Shown piece after piece: positions 1 to 5,154 of a stretch of DNA of 5,903 bases. The notes beneath the pieces were generated by a model. It ran no database searches. It saw only the letters and a program-made list of their open reading frames with translations, and was not told the DNA's origin. Positions within the stretch are counted from its first letter, which is position 1. Every line of letters starts with the position of its first letter. Position numbers and translations under genes: made by a program. Source of the stretch: Chloroflexota bacterium (lineage in GTDB: Bacteria; Chloroflexota; UBA5177; JANWHV01); NCBI GenBank assembly GCA_025450255.1, contig JANWHV010000267.1, positions 1 through 5,903 of the forward strand. The letters are read 5' to 3'.

Positions 1-122
1 ACCGACCCCGTGACCAACAGGGCATCAACCACGTCGAACAGCGCGTCGGCGCGCCGCTCAAGCACGTCAAAGAGGGTGGTGCGGAACTGGCGCACCGTTT
101 GCCTGACAAGTGAGTGCTTCAT
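1..122 (-). CDS. Transposase, N-terminal fragment (cut by window edge)
   Basis: Read on the minus strand from an ATG at 122-120, this gives 40 codons that run off the left edge: MKHSLVRQTVRQFRTTLFDV followed by LERRADALFDVVDALLVTGS. This amphipathic start, with an FR.xLFDVLxRRADALFDxxDALL pattern, resembles the N-terminus of IS701-like transposases (the group often called NF041680), which are common in Chloroflexota and Actinomycetota. Those proteins are usually about 400 residues, so only about a tenth is visible and the catalytic DDE residues lie outside the window. A weak AGGTGG-like ribosome site lies about 15 bases before the ATG. The insertion element's upstream end must fall somewhere in 123-275, but its partner end is not in the window, so no terminal repeat can be defined. 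The plus-strand reading of the same bases gives low-complexity Ser/Arg/Thr text and is judged a shadow. Family assignment is from recalled pattern only. Confidence 0.6.
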   Translation of the reverse strand, partial: MKHSLVRQTVRQFRTTLFDVLERRADALFDVVDALLVTGS

Positions 123-275
123 GCCCACGCAGCCTACCACCTGCTTCCGATACCGTGCCAACCACGCCCTCCGCTCCTGCTCGCGTGGTTAAAAGCCAAG
201 CTAAGGCCGAGCCGGAACAGGCCGACAAAGCAGCAGTTTAATGACAAGAAGCACATCTATATTAGGCCGGGTTGA
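123..275 (+). pseudogene. Possible 3' remnant of a disrupted gene upstream of the immunity gene
   Basis: Two plus-strand frames stay open across this stretch without a credible start. Frame 3 runs to TGA at 273-275 and ends ...NRPTKQQFNDKKHIYIRPG, a tail that stops 3 bases before the next gene's ATG, the tight spacing usual between a toxin and its immunity gene. Frame 2 runs to TAA at 239-241 and ends ...VVKSQAKAEPEQADKAAV, a low-complexity Pro/Ala/Lys/Glu tail. Only one frame can be real, and either may be open by chance, as 40-50 codon runs are common in GC-rich DNA. The neighbouring transposase start on the other strand suggests that an insertion element removed the 5' part. I infer, with low confidence, that this could be the last residues of a polymorphic toxin. 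No toxin motif is recognisable. Confidence 0.25.
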
Positions 276-278
276 GCA

Positions 279-560
279 ATGAACGGTGAGCTAGATATTG
301 AACCATACAGCCCCGAGGCCGGTCTGAGTCTGGGGTATGAGATCGACTTTCGGATAGCAGTCGAAGTCCACGATAATCGGATAATTGTGGCGGCGAATAC
401 CGCTGGGCTCGTGACCCTGGCTCGAGCACTGCTGACACTTGCACAGGATGCAGTACCGCTCGGCAATTATTTCGACTTTGATGGATGGTCGGGTCTTGAA
501 GCTGGATCCAATAGCATGTCATTCATCAAGTCCATCAAGTTAAGCAAAACGGACGGCTAA
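279..560 (+). CDS. Imm32-like immunity protein (polymorphic toxin system)
   Basis: A 93-residue protein. Residues about 33-84 (DNRIIVAANTAGLVTLARAL, then LTLAQDAVPLGNYFDFDGWSGLEAGSNSMSF) match the pattern I associate with the Imm32 family: a short beta strand, an 'xAN.AGLxxLAxxLLxLAQ..VP.G' helix segment, then 'hDxxxxLExGSxxhxI'. Members of that family neutralise a cognate secreted or contact-delivered toxin, normally encoded just upstream. The length suits a single-domain immunity protein and there is no signal peptide or membrane segment, so it should act in the cytoplasm. The start is ATG at 279. The Shine-Dalgarno match is poor (AGG about 12 bases upstream), which is compatible with coupling to an upstream reading frame that ends at 275. 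The gene is visibly more AT-rich than the amidase that follows, a sign of acquisition. No intact toxin is present, so it may be an orphan. The main alternative is a conserved hypothetical protein of similar fold. Confidence 0.6.
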   Translation: MNGELDIEPYSPEAGLSLGYEIDFRIAVEVHDNRIIVAANTAGLVTLARALLTLAQDAVPLGNYFDFDGWSGLEAGSNSMSFIKSIKLSKTDG

Positions 561-568
561 TTCGCCCC

Positions 569-1693
569 ATGGAGACGCAGACGGCCACGGTCGCGGACCG
601 CGTCCTGCGTGCCGGCGGCATCGTACACGCGCGTTCGACGGCGCCGGAGTTCTCGTGCGCTCCGTACACCCACTCGCGCCTGTGGGGCATTACGCGGAAC
701 CCGTGGAACCTGGACTATAGCCCCGGCGGGTCATCCGGAGGGGCGGGGGCGTCGCTTGCCGCCGGCTCCACCACGTTGGCGAACGGGTCGGACATCGGCG
801 GCTCAATCCGTATCCCAGCCTCGTTTTGCGGGGTGGTCGGCTTCAAGCCGCCGTACGGGCGCGTCCCTGAGTTTTCACCGTTCAATCTCGACCACTATTG
901 CCATGAAGGACCGTTGGCGCGCACCGTGGCGGATTGCGCGCTGCTGGAAAACGTGATGGCGGGACCCGATCCCAGCGACATCGCGTCGCTCCGCCCAAAG
1001 TTGCGCATACCGAGCGCATTACCTGGGATCGCGGGCTGGCGCATCGCTTTGTCGATGGATCTTGGCGGTTTCCCGGTCGACGACGAGGTTGCCGCGAATA
1101 CGCGCGCCGCCGCCCAGGCGTTCAGAGACGCGGGCGCCACGGTGGAGGAAGTCGATCTGGGCTGGGATTGGCGCGAGATCATCGAGGCCGCGAACATCCA
1201 TTTTGGCGGGATATTCGGCCCGTCCGTCGGCGCCCTGGTGGCGGAGCACCGCGACCTTATGACGTCATACGCGATCCGCTTCGCCGAGGAAGCGGCGAAA
1301 ATCCAGAAAGAGGATTACCTGCGCGGACTGGAGATTGAAGGGAGGGTGTACGCGAAGCTTGGCGCGGTGCTGCGGCGCCACCGGATCTTGATTTGCCCCG
1401 GCTTCTCGCTACCCGCGTTCAAGGCGGGCGAGGAGTACAGGGAACGAGGCCCCGAGATAAACGGTTCGCCGATCGCGCATTGGCTGCATACGATGATGAC
1501 CCTGCCATTCAATATCTGCAGCCGCTGCCCGGTGATGACCGTGCCATCCGGCCGGGCGCGGAACGGGGTGCCGACGGGGCTGCAGATTGTAGGCCGCACC
1601 TACGACGACATCAGCGTGTTCCGTGCCGCCGCCGCGTTTGAGCGGATCCGCCCGTGGCTTGACAGGTCCGAAAATAGACCGGCGCTCGCGTGA
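569..1693 (+). pseudogene. Amidase signature family enzyme, N-terminally truncated
   Basis: 374 residues from ATG 569, against about 450-500 for the family. The amidase signature is clear: RNPWNLDYSPGGSSGG at 43-58 and GSDIGGSIRIPASFCGVVGFKP at 73-94, then GPLARTVADCALL (114-126) and a C-terminal GVPTGLQIVGRTYDD (333-347). Family members hydrolyse carboxamides with a Ser-cisSer-Lys triad. Ser55 (cis-Ser) and Ser79 (nucleophile) are 24 residues apart, as in GatA. The catalytic Lys normally lies about 75 residues before the cis-Ser and would therefore precede residue 1. METQTATVADRVLRAGGIVH already aligns with the middle of normal amidases ('..TATVVERLLAAGAIVHART'), so roughly 100-120 residues are missing. 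The reading frame is open upstream only to a TAG at 512-514, and that extension lies inside the immunity gene and shows no amidase sequence. No good ribosome site precedes the ATG. The remainder has no frameshift or stop, so the loss is probably recent. Product likely inactive. The substrate cannot be told from sequence. Confidence 0.85.
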
Positions 1694-1712
1694 GACGCAA
1701 GCGCCGGTCTAT
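1674..1712. terminator. Convergent hairpin terminator between amidase and coiled-coil gene
   Basis: Perfect 13-bp arms ATAGACCGGCGCT (1674-1686) and AGCGCCGGTCTAT (1700-1712), extended inside by GCG/CGC after one mismatch, leaving a TGAGA loop that contains the amidase stop codon. On the minus strand the stem is followed by TTTTC, giving a classical intrinsic terminator about 20 bases after the stop of the 1733-1963 gene. On the plus strand there is no T-run after the stem, so termination of the amidase message is less certain. Confidence 0.75.
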
Positions 1713-1732
1713 GTGCATACGCTGAGTACGTT

Positions 1733-1963
1733 CTAACTTGCTATCGCTTCGGGCTCCTGGGCGAGCACCCAGAGCAGGCTCTGGCGCCGCTCCTCGAGCG
1801 TGCGGCGCTGCTTGTGGCACTCGGCCAGCCGCTCCAGCGCCGTTCGCCACCCATCGTCGCCGAGTTTCACGGCTCGCTGCAAGGGGGCAATCTCAGCGGT
1901 GAGCGCCCGCAGTTGCGCTTCGGTCGCGGCCAGCCGAGCGCGTACATCCAATTCACTTTGCAT
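1733..1963 (-). CDS. Small coiled-coil protein, function unknown
   Basis: 76 residues, starting MQSELDVRARLAATEAQLRA. Almost the whole chain is charged and helical with heptad-like spacing of Leu and Ala (about residues 5-65: VRARLAATEAQLRALTAEIA ... LAECHKQRRTLEERRQSLLW), so a short coiled coil or helical hairpin is expected. GDDGW at about 35-39 is the likely turn between two helices. There is no signal peptide or membrane segment. I do not recognise a family. Support that it is real: a GAGG ribosome site 8 bases before the ATG, a sigma70-like promoter upstream (2012-2040) and an intrinsic terminator just downstream (1674-1712). It looks like a monocistronic unit. Two overlapping ORFs on the other strand or frame lack comparable signals. 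Confidence 0.6.
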   Translation of the reverse strand: MQSELDVRARLAATEAQLRALTAEIAPLQRAVKLGDDGWRTALERLAECHKQRRTLEERRQSLLWVLAQEPEAIAS

Positions 1964-1995
1964 GTGTCAACCTCAACCCGTTGTACAGACAAGCG

Positions 1996-2062
1996 CCATG
2001 CCAGTACATGGATAATAGCACCAAGCGCACCCCGAGTAAACCCCCATTTTGTACCAGTACAT
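1996..2062. repeat. Direct repeat CCAGTACAT and dyad flanking the predicted promoter
   Basis: CCAGTACAT occurs at 2001-2009 and again at 2054-2062, on either side of the predicted promoter. The first copy sits inside the inverted repeat CCATG-CCAGTA-CATGG just downstream of the -10 box. The second sits inside TGTA-CCAG-TACA (2051-2060 region). Paired copies around a promoter would suit a DNA-binding regulator, but no regulator gene is in the window. Confidence 0.3.
2012..2040 (-). promoter_or_regulatory. Predicted sigma70-type promoter of the 76-residue gene
   Basis: Read on the minus strand: -35 TTTACT (2040-2035, 4 of 6 to TTGACA), 17-base spacer, -10 TATTAT (2017-2012, 5 of 6 to TATAAT). 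This would start transcription near 2005 and give a leader of about 40 bases. The leader begins inside a CCATG-N6-CATGG dyad that could be an operator. Prediction from consensus only. Confidence 0.45.
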
Positions 2063-2070
2063 ATTACTCC

Positions 2071-2112
2071 TGGGGCGTGGCGCGCTGCTCGCGCGCACAC
2101 GCGACCGCCCCA
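2071..2112. terminator. GC-rich stem-loop downstream of the GIDE gene
   Basis: Arms TGGGGCG (2071-2077) and CGCCCCA (2106-2112) enclose a further GCGCG/CGCGC stem (2080-2084 with 2090-2094), with a competing GCGTG/CACGC pairing. The structure begins about 78 bases past the stop of the minus-strand gene that ends at 2190. It lacks a T-run on either strand, so it is a possible rather than convincing terminator, and it may equally be an intergenic repeat. Imperfect inverted copies of CCCCATTTTGT (2042-2052) and ACAAATGGGG (2143-2152) bracket it. The rest of 1964-2189 shows no gene. Confidence 0.3.
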
Positions 2113-2189
2113 CCGGGTCGCCCGCGCCGGAATGGTGCTCGGACAAATGGGGTCTTCACGCGCCGCGAAATATCGTGCCGTGCTTGGAC

Positions 2190-2999
2190 TTAGCGGCGGT
2201 ACAGCAGGCCGGCAATCAGGAGAATAATGCCGAGCGGCGCGCAGGCTATAGCGGCGTAGCGGGCGTAGGCCATGGTTTTGCGGGCGGTGCTCACGATCTG
2301 TTCGCGACTGCGCAAGGTGACGAGGAACGGCTCACGCGACTCCGCCGGCACGCGGCCAACATGCAGCGTGCCGCCGCGATCGCCGGCCAGTCCCAGCACA
2401 TAGACAGTGCGGCCAAGCGGCAGGATTTCCTCCTGAAAGTGGTAGCCGATGGTGCGGCGCCTGGCGCCGCCCGCCAGCCCGCCGATCTCTATCTGAAAGC
2501 CGCCAAAGCGCACCAGGCGCCCGGGATTCCCTGGCTCGAAGCGATCCACGACACGCTCCATATCGAGCCGGGCGCCTTCCGGTTCAATCGGGATGTGTCC
2601 GGTGGCGTCGCGGAGGCGGAAGGGCACGCGGCGCTCATTTCCGGCCACGCGATCGCTCCCGGTACGCACGCGGGGAATGCGCTTTCCCCGCTCGTCGCGT
2701 TCCTCGTATTCCTCTTGCCAGCGCCGTTCAACGCGATAGCGGAAGGCGGCGCAGGGCGTGTTGCTCAGCTCCGCCGTAAGCGGAGTATCACACTCGAGCG
2801 TTCCTTCAAGGCCGACGCGTTGGGCAAAGAGCTCGCCGCCTACTTCAGCCACGACCCTCTGGTGGAGGTTGCTCAGCTCGTCGACGGTCATAATGCCCGA
2901 GCCAACCGCCGCGCGCTCGAGTTGCCTGTTGACCTGTATCAGGTAGCAGAGGACCGCGGCAACGGCCAGCAACACCAGGCCTGGAACGATAGGATCCAT
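2190..2999 (-). CDS. GIDE/BAM domain membrane protein, MULAN-like, no RING finger
   Basis: 269 residues from ATG 2999. A GTG at 3032 would add 11 residues (MVRGRGEAPIA), but the ATG gives a normal hydrophobic N-terminus (DPIVPGLVLLAVAAVLCYLI, about 4-21) and has GGAGAGG upstream, at a longish 11-base spacing. After an acidic/helical linker comes the GIDE core: 'GxxxCDTPLTAELSNTPCAAFRYRVERRW' at about 66-94 and 'RRVPFRLRDATGHIPIEPEGA' at 123-143, then 'YHFQEEILPLGRTVYVLGLAGD' and 'EPFLVTLRSREQIV', ending in a second membrane helix (about 248-266) and an RR tail. In human MULAN/MUL1 the same TM-GIDE-TM layout is followed by a RING finger. Bacterial relatives like this one lack it, so ligase activity is not expected despite the common 'E3 ubiquitin ligase' database label. 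The core should lie between the two helices, on one side of the membrane. Role in bacteria unknown. The large open frame on the opposite strand is a GC shadow. Confidence 0.8.
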   Translation of the reverse strand: MDPIVPGLVLLAVAAVLCYLIQVNRQLERAAVGSGIMTVDELSNLHQRVVAEVGGELFAQRVGLEGTLECDTPLTAELSNTPCAAFRYRVERRWQEEYEERDERGKRIPRVRTGSDRVAGNERRVPFRLRDATGHIPIEPEGARLDMERVVDRFEPGNPGRLVRFGGFQIEIGGLAGGARRRTIGYHFQEEILPLGRTVYVLGLAGDRGGTLHVGRVPAESREPFLVTLRSREQIVSTARKTMAYARYAAIACAPLGIILLIAGLLYRR

Positions 3000-3095
3000 C
3001 GCAATCGGCGCCTCTCCACGGCCACGGACCACTGGCGAATGCCGATCCCACCCCGGCTCTCCAGACCGGATCGCTCAGCATACGTCCCACTTGCG

Positions 3096-3123
3096 GATCG
3101 TAGCACAGATCCTTCCTACGATC
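3096..3123. repeat. Inverted repeat GATCGTAG/CTACGATC upstream of GIDE gene
   Basis: Perfect 8-bp arms (3096-3103, 3116-3123) around a 12-base spacer. Arms extend by TGC/GCA if one G is bulged. It lies about 97-124 bases before the GIDE start codon and partly overlaps a weak -10-like TACGAT on the minus strand for which no matching -35 is seen. It could be an operator or a leader hairpin. Apart from this and the tandem hairpins nearer the next gene, nothing else is evident in 3000-3268. Confidence 0.35.
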
Positions 3124-3164
3124 GCAGTCGCGGCGGTGGCCGGTACGACGACCAAGGAACGACA

Positions 3165-3243
3165 ACAGGCCAGTGGAGGAGGGCCGCCCACTGGCCTGTA
3201 CTTCCCGGTCACTGGCCTGACCGCCGCCAGGCGTCAGGCCAGT
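3165..3243. terminator. Two tandem hairpins sharing the same 9-mer arms
   Basis: Hairpin A: ACAGGCCAGTGG (3165-3176) with CCACTGGCCTGT (3188-3199), perfect 12 bp, 11-base loop. Hairpin B: ACTGGCCTGAC (3211-3221) with GTCAGGCCAGT (3233-3243), perfect 11 bp, 11-base loop. All four arms contain CAGGCCAGT or its complement, in order + - - +, so arms of A and B can also pair with each other. Hairpin B is 25 bases beyond the stop of the substrate-binding protein gene (minus strand), which suits termination or 3' end protection of its mRNA. No real T-run follows, so Rho-independent action is not certain. Confidence 0.6.
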
Positions 3244-3268
3244 ATTCCGCGCACGCCGGCGCGCTTAG

Positions 3269-4906
3269 CTAGCGGTAGAACCAATAATAGTAGAACGTGC
3301 GGATCTGCAAGGGGTTGGAGACGAAGCCCTTCAGGCTTTTGGCCATCACGTTGACTTGCGCGGGTTCCGCGGTATAAATCGCCGGCGGGTCAACGCGGCT
3401 GGTAATGTCTTGCATTGCTCTGGAATCGGCGATAAGCTTGTCGCCGCTCTCAACCTTCATGCGGGCCAGCAAGGCATCGACCTGCTTGTTACTATAGTAG
3501 CCGGCGTTGGCGCCCGCCGCCCCCCCATACTGCGATCCAACCAGCGTAACCGCCATATCGTAGGGGTCGTTATAATCCGGCCACCATTCGTATAGCAGGA
3601 AGTTTGGCCGCTGGCTGGCCGGCTCGGTGCCGAAGAAAATATTGGTGTATGCCGCCGCCGTGACCTTTTGCAATTTGAGGGTGATGCCGATTTGCGCTAG
3701 CTGCGCTTGCAAGATCAAGGCGACCGGCCCATACGGATCATAGTAGGTGAACGAGAGTGTCGTTCCCTGCTTCACGCCCGCCTTTTGCAGCAGCGCCCGT
3801 GCTTTGTCCAGATTGGTCTGGTAGTGGAACATGTTCGGGTCGTAGCCCTGCAGTACGCTGGGGATCGGTCCATAGGCGCGCCGGGCGAAACCCTTGTAGA
3901 AGCCGCTAATAAGCGCGTCGTAGTTAAAGGCATAGGCCATGGCTTGCCGCGCATACGGACTGGCGAGCGGCCCATACTGCGTCATTGTGATGTAGTCGAC
4001 TTCCGTGTTGTAGTTTGGCGAGACGACCACATTGGGGTTTCCGGCCAGCGCCTGGTTATCCTGCGCGGTGAGATTGTAGGTGAGGTCCGCTTTTCCCTTT
4101 TCAATCAACTCCCGGCGCGTCACCGAATCAGGGACATTGTTGATGATAATCGTGCTGAAATGCTTGCCGCTCCAGCCGCCCCAATAATCGGCGAAGCGAG
4201 CCAGAGTGGTCTGCTGCCCGTGCTGCCAGCTCTGGATCGTGTATGGTCCGGTGCCGAGGTCGGCGTTACTGACATAATTGGGCGCCCAGGGATCGGCCTT
4301 GGTGGCGTGCTTCTTGGCCGCGACCGAGTCGACGATCAGCGGGGTGAACTCGGCGGCAAGCGCGTTCAGCATCAGCGGCGTGCCGTAGTCGAGGTTGAAT
4401 TGCACGGTGTACTGGTCGAGTGCCTTGATCTGGGTTTTAGGATGGCTGATGAAGCGGGCGAACAGATACGCGGCGCTGAGATTCGCCTCGATGGAACGGT
4501 CGATGGAATAACGCACGTCCTCGGCGGTGAGACAGCAGCGACCGGTGTGGAACTTCACGCCGTGCCGGAGATGGAACGTCCAGACCGACTTGTCCGCGTT
4601 TGTCGACCAGGAGACTGCCAGCTTGGGAAAGAATTTGCTGATACTTGCGTGATCCTCGGCGATCAACTCGTCATAGATATTGCGCGAGATATTGTCCGAT
4701 CCGTAGTATTCGTCCGACGCGGGGTCGAGGTCGCTGGCCGACGCATCCGTCACCACGGTCATGGTGCCGGAATCGATGAACGCGCCCGCCGCGCCACGCG
4801 GCTGGGCCGATGCCGAGCGCGGGGCAGCCAGCGCGGTGCTGCCGATAAGAGCGATGGTGATAAGTGCGCGGATGGCGGTCGCGCGGCTGAACGGGACGTG
4901 CTTCAT
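3269..4906 (-). CDS. ABC transporter substrate-binding protein, family 5 (peptide type)
   Basis: 545 residues, the usual length for SBP_bac_5 (DppA/OppA-like) proteins, which capture peptides, nickel or other solutes outside the membrane for an ABC importer. Basic start MKHVPFSRATAIR, hydrophobic ALITIALIGSTALAA, and probable signal peptidase I cleavage after SASA (34/35). Family landmarks: 'DPASDEYYGSDNISRNIYDELI' near 61-82, 'WTFHLRHGVKFHTGRCCLTAEDV' at 109-131, 'GTGPYTIQSWQHGQQTTLAR' then 'FADYWGG', and 'SPYARQAMAYAFNYDALI'. The C-terminus ends RTFYYYWFYR, rich in aromatics. There is no lipobox: the only two cysteines are the adjacent Cys124-Cys125, so lipid anchoring is not possible. AGGAGGGGG sits close before the ATG, a strong ribosome site. 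No permease or ATPase gene lies on either side within the window. The ligand cannot be read from sequence; dipeptides or oligopeptides are the default guess, and the flanking amidohydrolase and amidase hint at amide substrates. Confidence 0.92.
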   Translation of the reverse strand: MKHVPFSRATAIRALITIALIGSTALAAPRSASAQPRGAAGAFIDSGTMTVVTDASASDLDPASDEYYGSDNISRNIYDELIAEDHASISKFFPKLAVSWSTNADKSVWTFHLRHGVKFHTGRCCLTAEDVRYSIDRSIEANLSAAYLFARFISHPKTQIKALDQYTVQFNLDYGTPLMLNALAAEFTPLIVDSVAAKKHATKADPWAPNYVSNADLGTGPYTIQSWQHGQQTTLARFADYWGGWSGKHFSTIIINNVPDSVTRRELIEKGKADLTYNLTAQDNQALAGNPNVVVSPNYNTEVDYITMTQYGPLASPYARQAMAYAFNYDALISGFYKGFARRAYGPIPSVLQGYDPNMFHYQTNLDKARALLQKAGVKQGTTLSFTYYDPYGPVALILQAQLAQIGITLKLQKVTAAAYTNIFFGTEPASQRPNFLLYEWWPDYNDPYDMAVTLVGSQYGGAAGANAGYYSNKQVDALLARMKVESGDKLIADSRAMQDITSRVDPPAIYTAEPAQVNVMAKSLKGFVSNPLQIRTFYYYWFYR

Positions 4907-5003
4907 ACCGACCCCCTCCTGATGGTCCGACTACGTACGGCCAGAGCTTTATGAGCCGACAGCGCGCCACCGGAACGAGCCGGCGCGGCATCGAGCGGCT
5001 TCA

Positions 5004-5035
5004 CGTCAGTATATATGACGGGCGAGCCTTGCCGA
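5004..5035 (-). promoter_or_regulatory. Predicted promoter with overlapping dyad upstream of the binding-protein gene
   Basis: On the minus strand: -35 TCGGCA (5035-5030, 4 of 6), 16-base spacer, -10 TATACT (5013-5008, 5 of 6). The leader would be about 95 bases. The -10 box lies within CGTCA-GTATATA-TGACG (5004-5020), a 5-bp dyad with a 7-base AT-rich centre, placed where a bound repressor would block RNA polymerase. The rest of 4907-5154 shows no gene, and no clear terminator follows the amidohydrolase stop at 5155, so read-through from that gene is also possible. Confidence 0.4.
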
Positions 5036-5154
5036 AGTCACGGCGCCCGCCGAACCGCCTTGCCCCGTACTAACCTTTCCTGGCGTGGACGACGCCCCTA
5101 TGCTTCGCCGGTAGTCCGCGCCACCGCGTGCCCCCGTGTTTCTGCCACGCAGCG

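Noticed and set aside
10..192. 60-codon plus-strand frame rich in Ser, Thr and Arg
   Set aside because: It overlaps the transposase start on the other strand and has no protein-like pattern.
241..282. 13-codon frame ATG 241 to TGA 280-282, overlapping both an upstream TAA and the immunity ATG
   Set aside because: The TAATG and ATGA overlaps are suggestive of coupling, but the peptide is too short and featureless to support as a gene.
3000..3032. GTG 3032 as start of the GIDE protein
   Set aside because: It would place a basic 11-residue leader before the membrane helix. The ATG at 2999 fits the family better and has a purine-rich site upstream.
2049..3272. 407-codon plus-strand open frame opposite the GIDE gene
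   Set aside because: Its translation has no recognisable domain and is rich in Ala/Arg/Gly/His, while the opposite strand encodes a clear GIDE protein. It is a GC-rich antisense shadow.
3707..4954. 415-codon plus-strand open frame opposite the binding-protein gene
   Set aside because: Low-complexity Arg/Val/Gly text with no ribosome site. The minus strand encodes a full-length family 5 binding protein with signal peptide and strong Shine-Dalgarno.
5040..5154. Terminator after the amidohydrolase gene
   Set aside because: Only short 4-5 bp GC inverted pairs were found, without a T-run; nothing beyond chance for this base composition.
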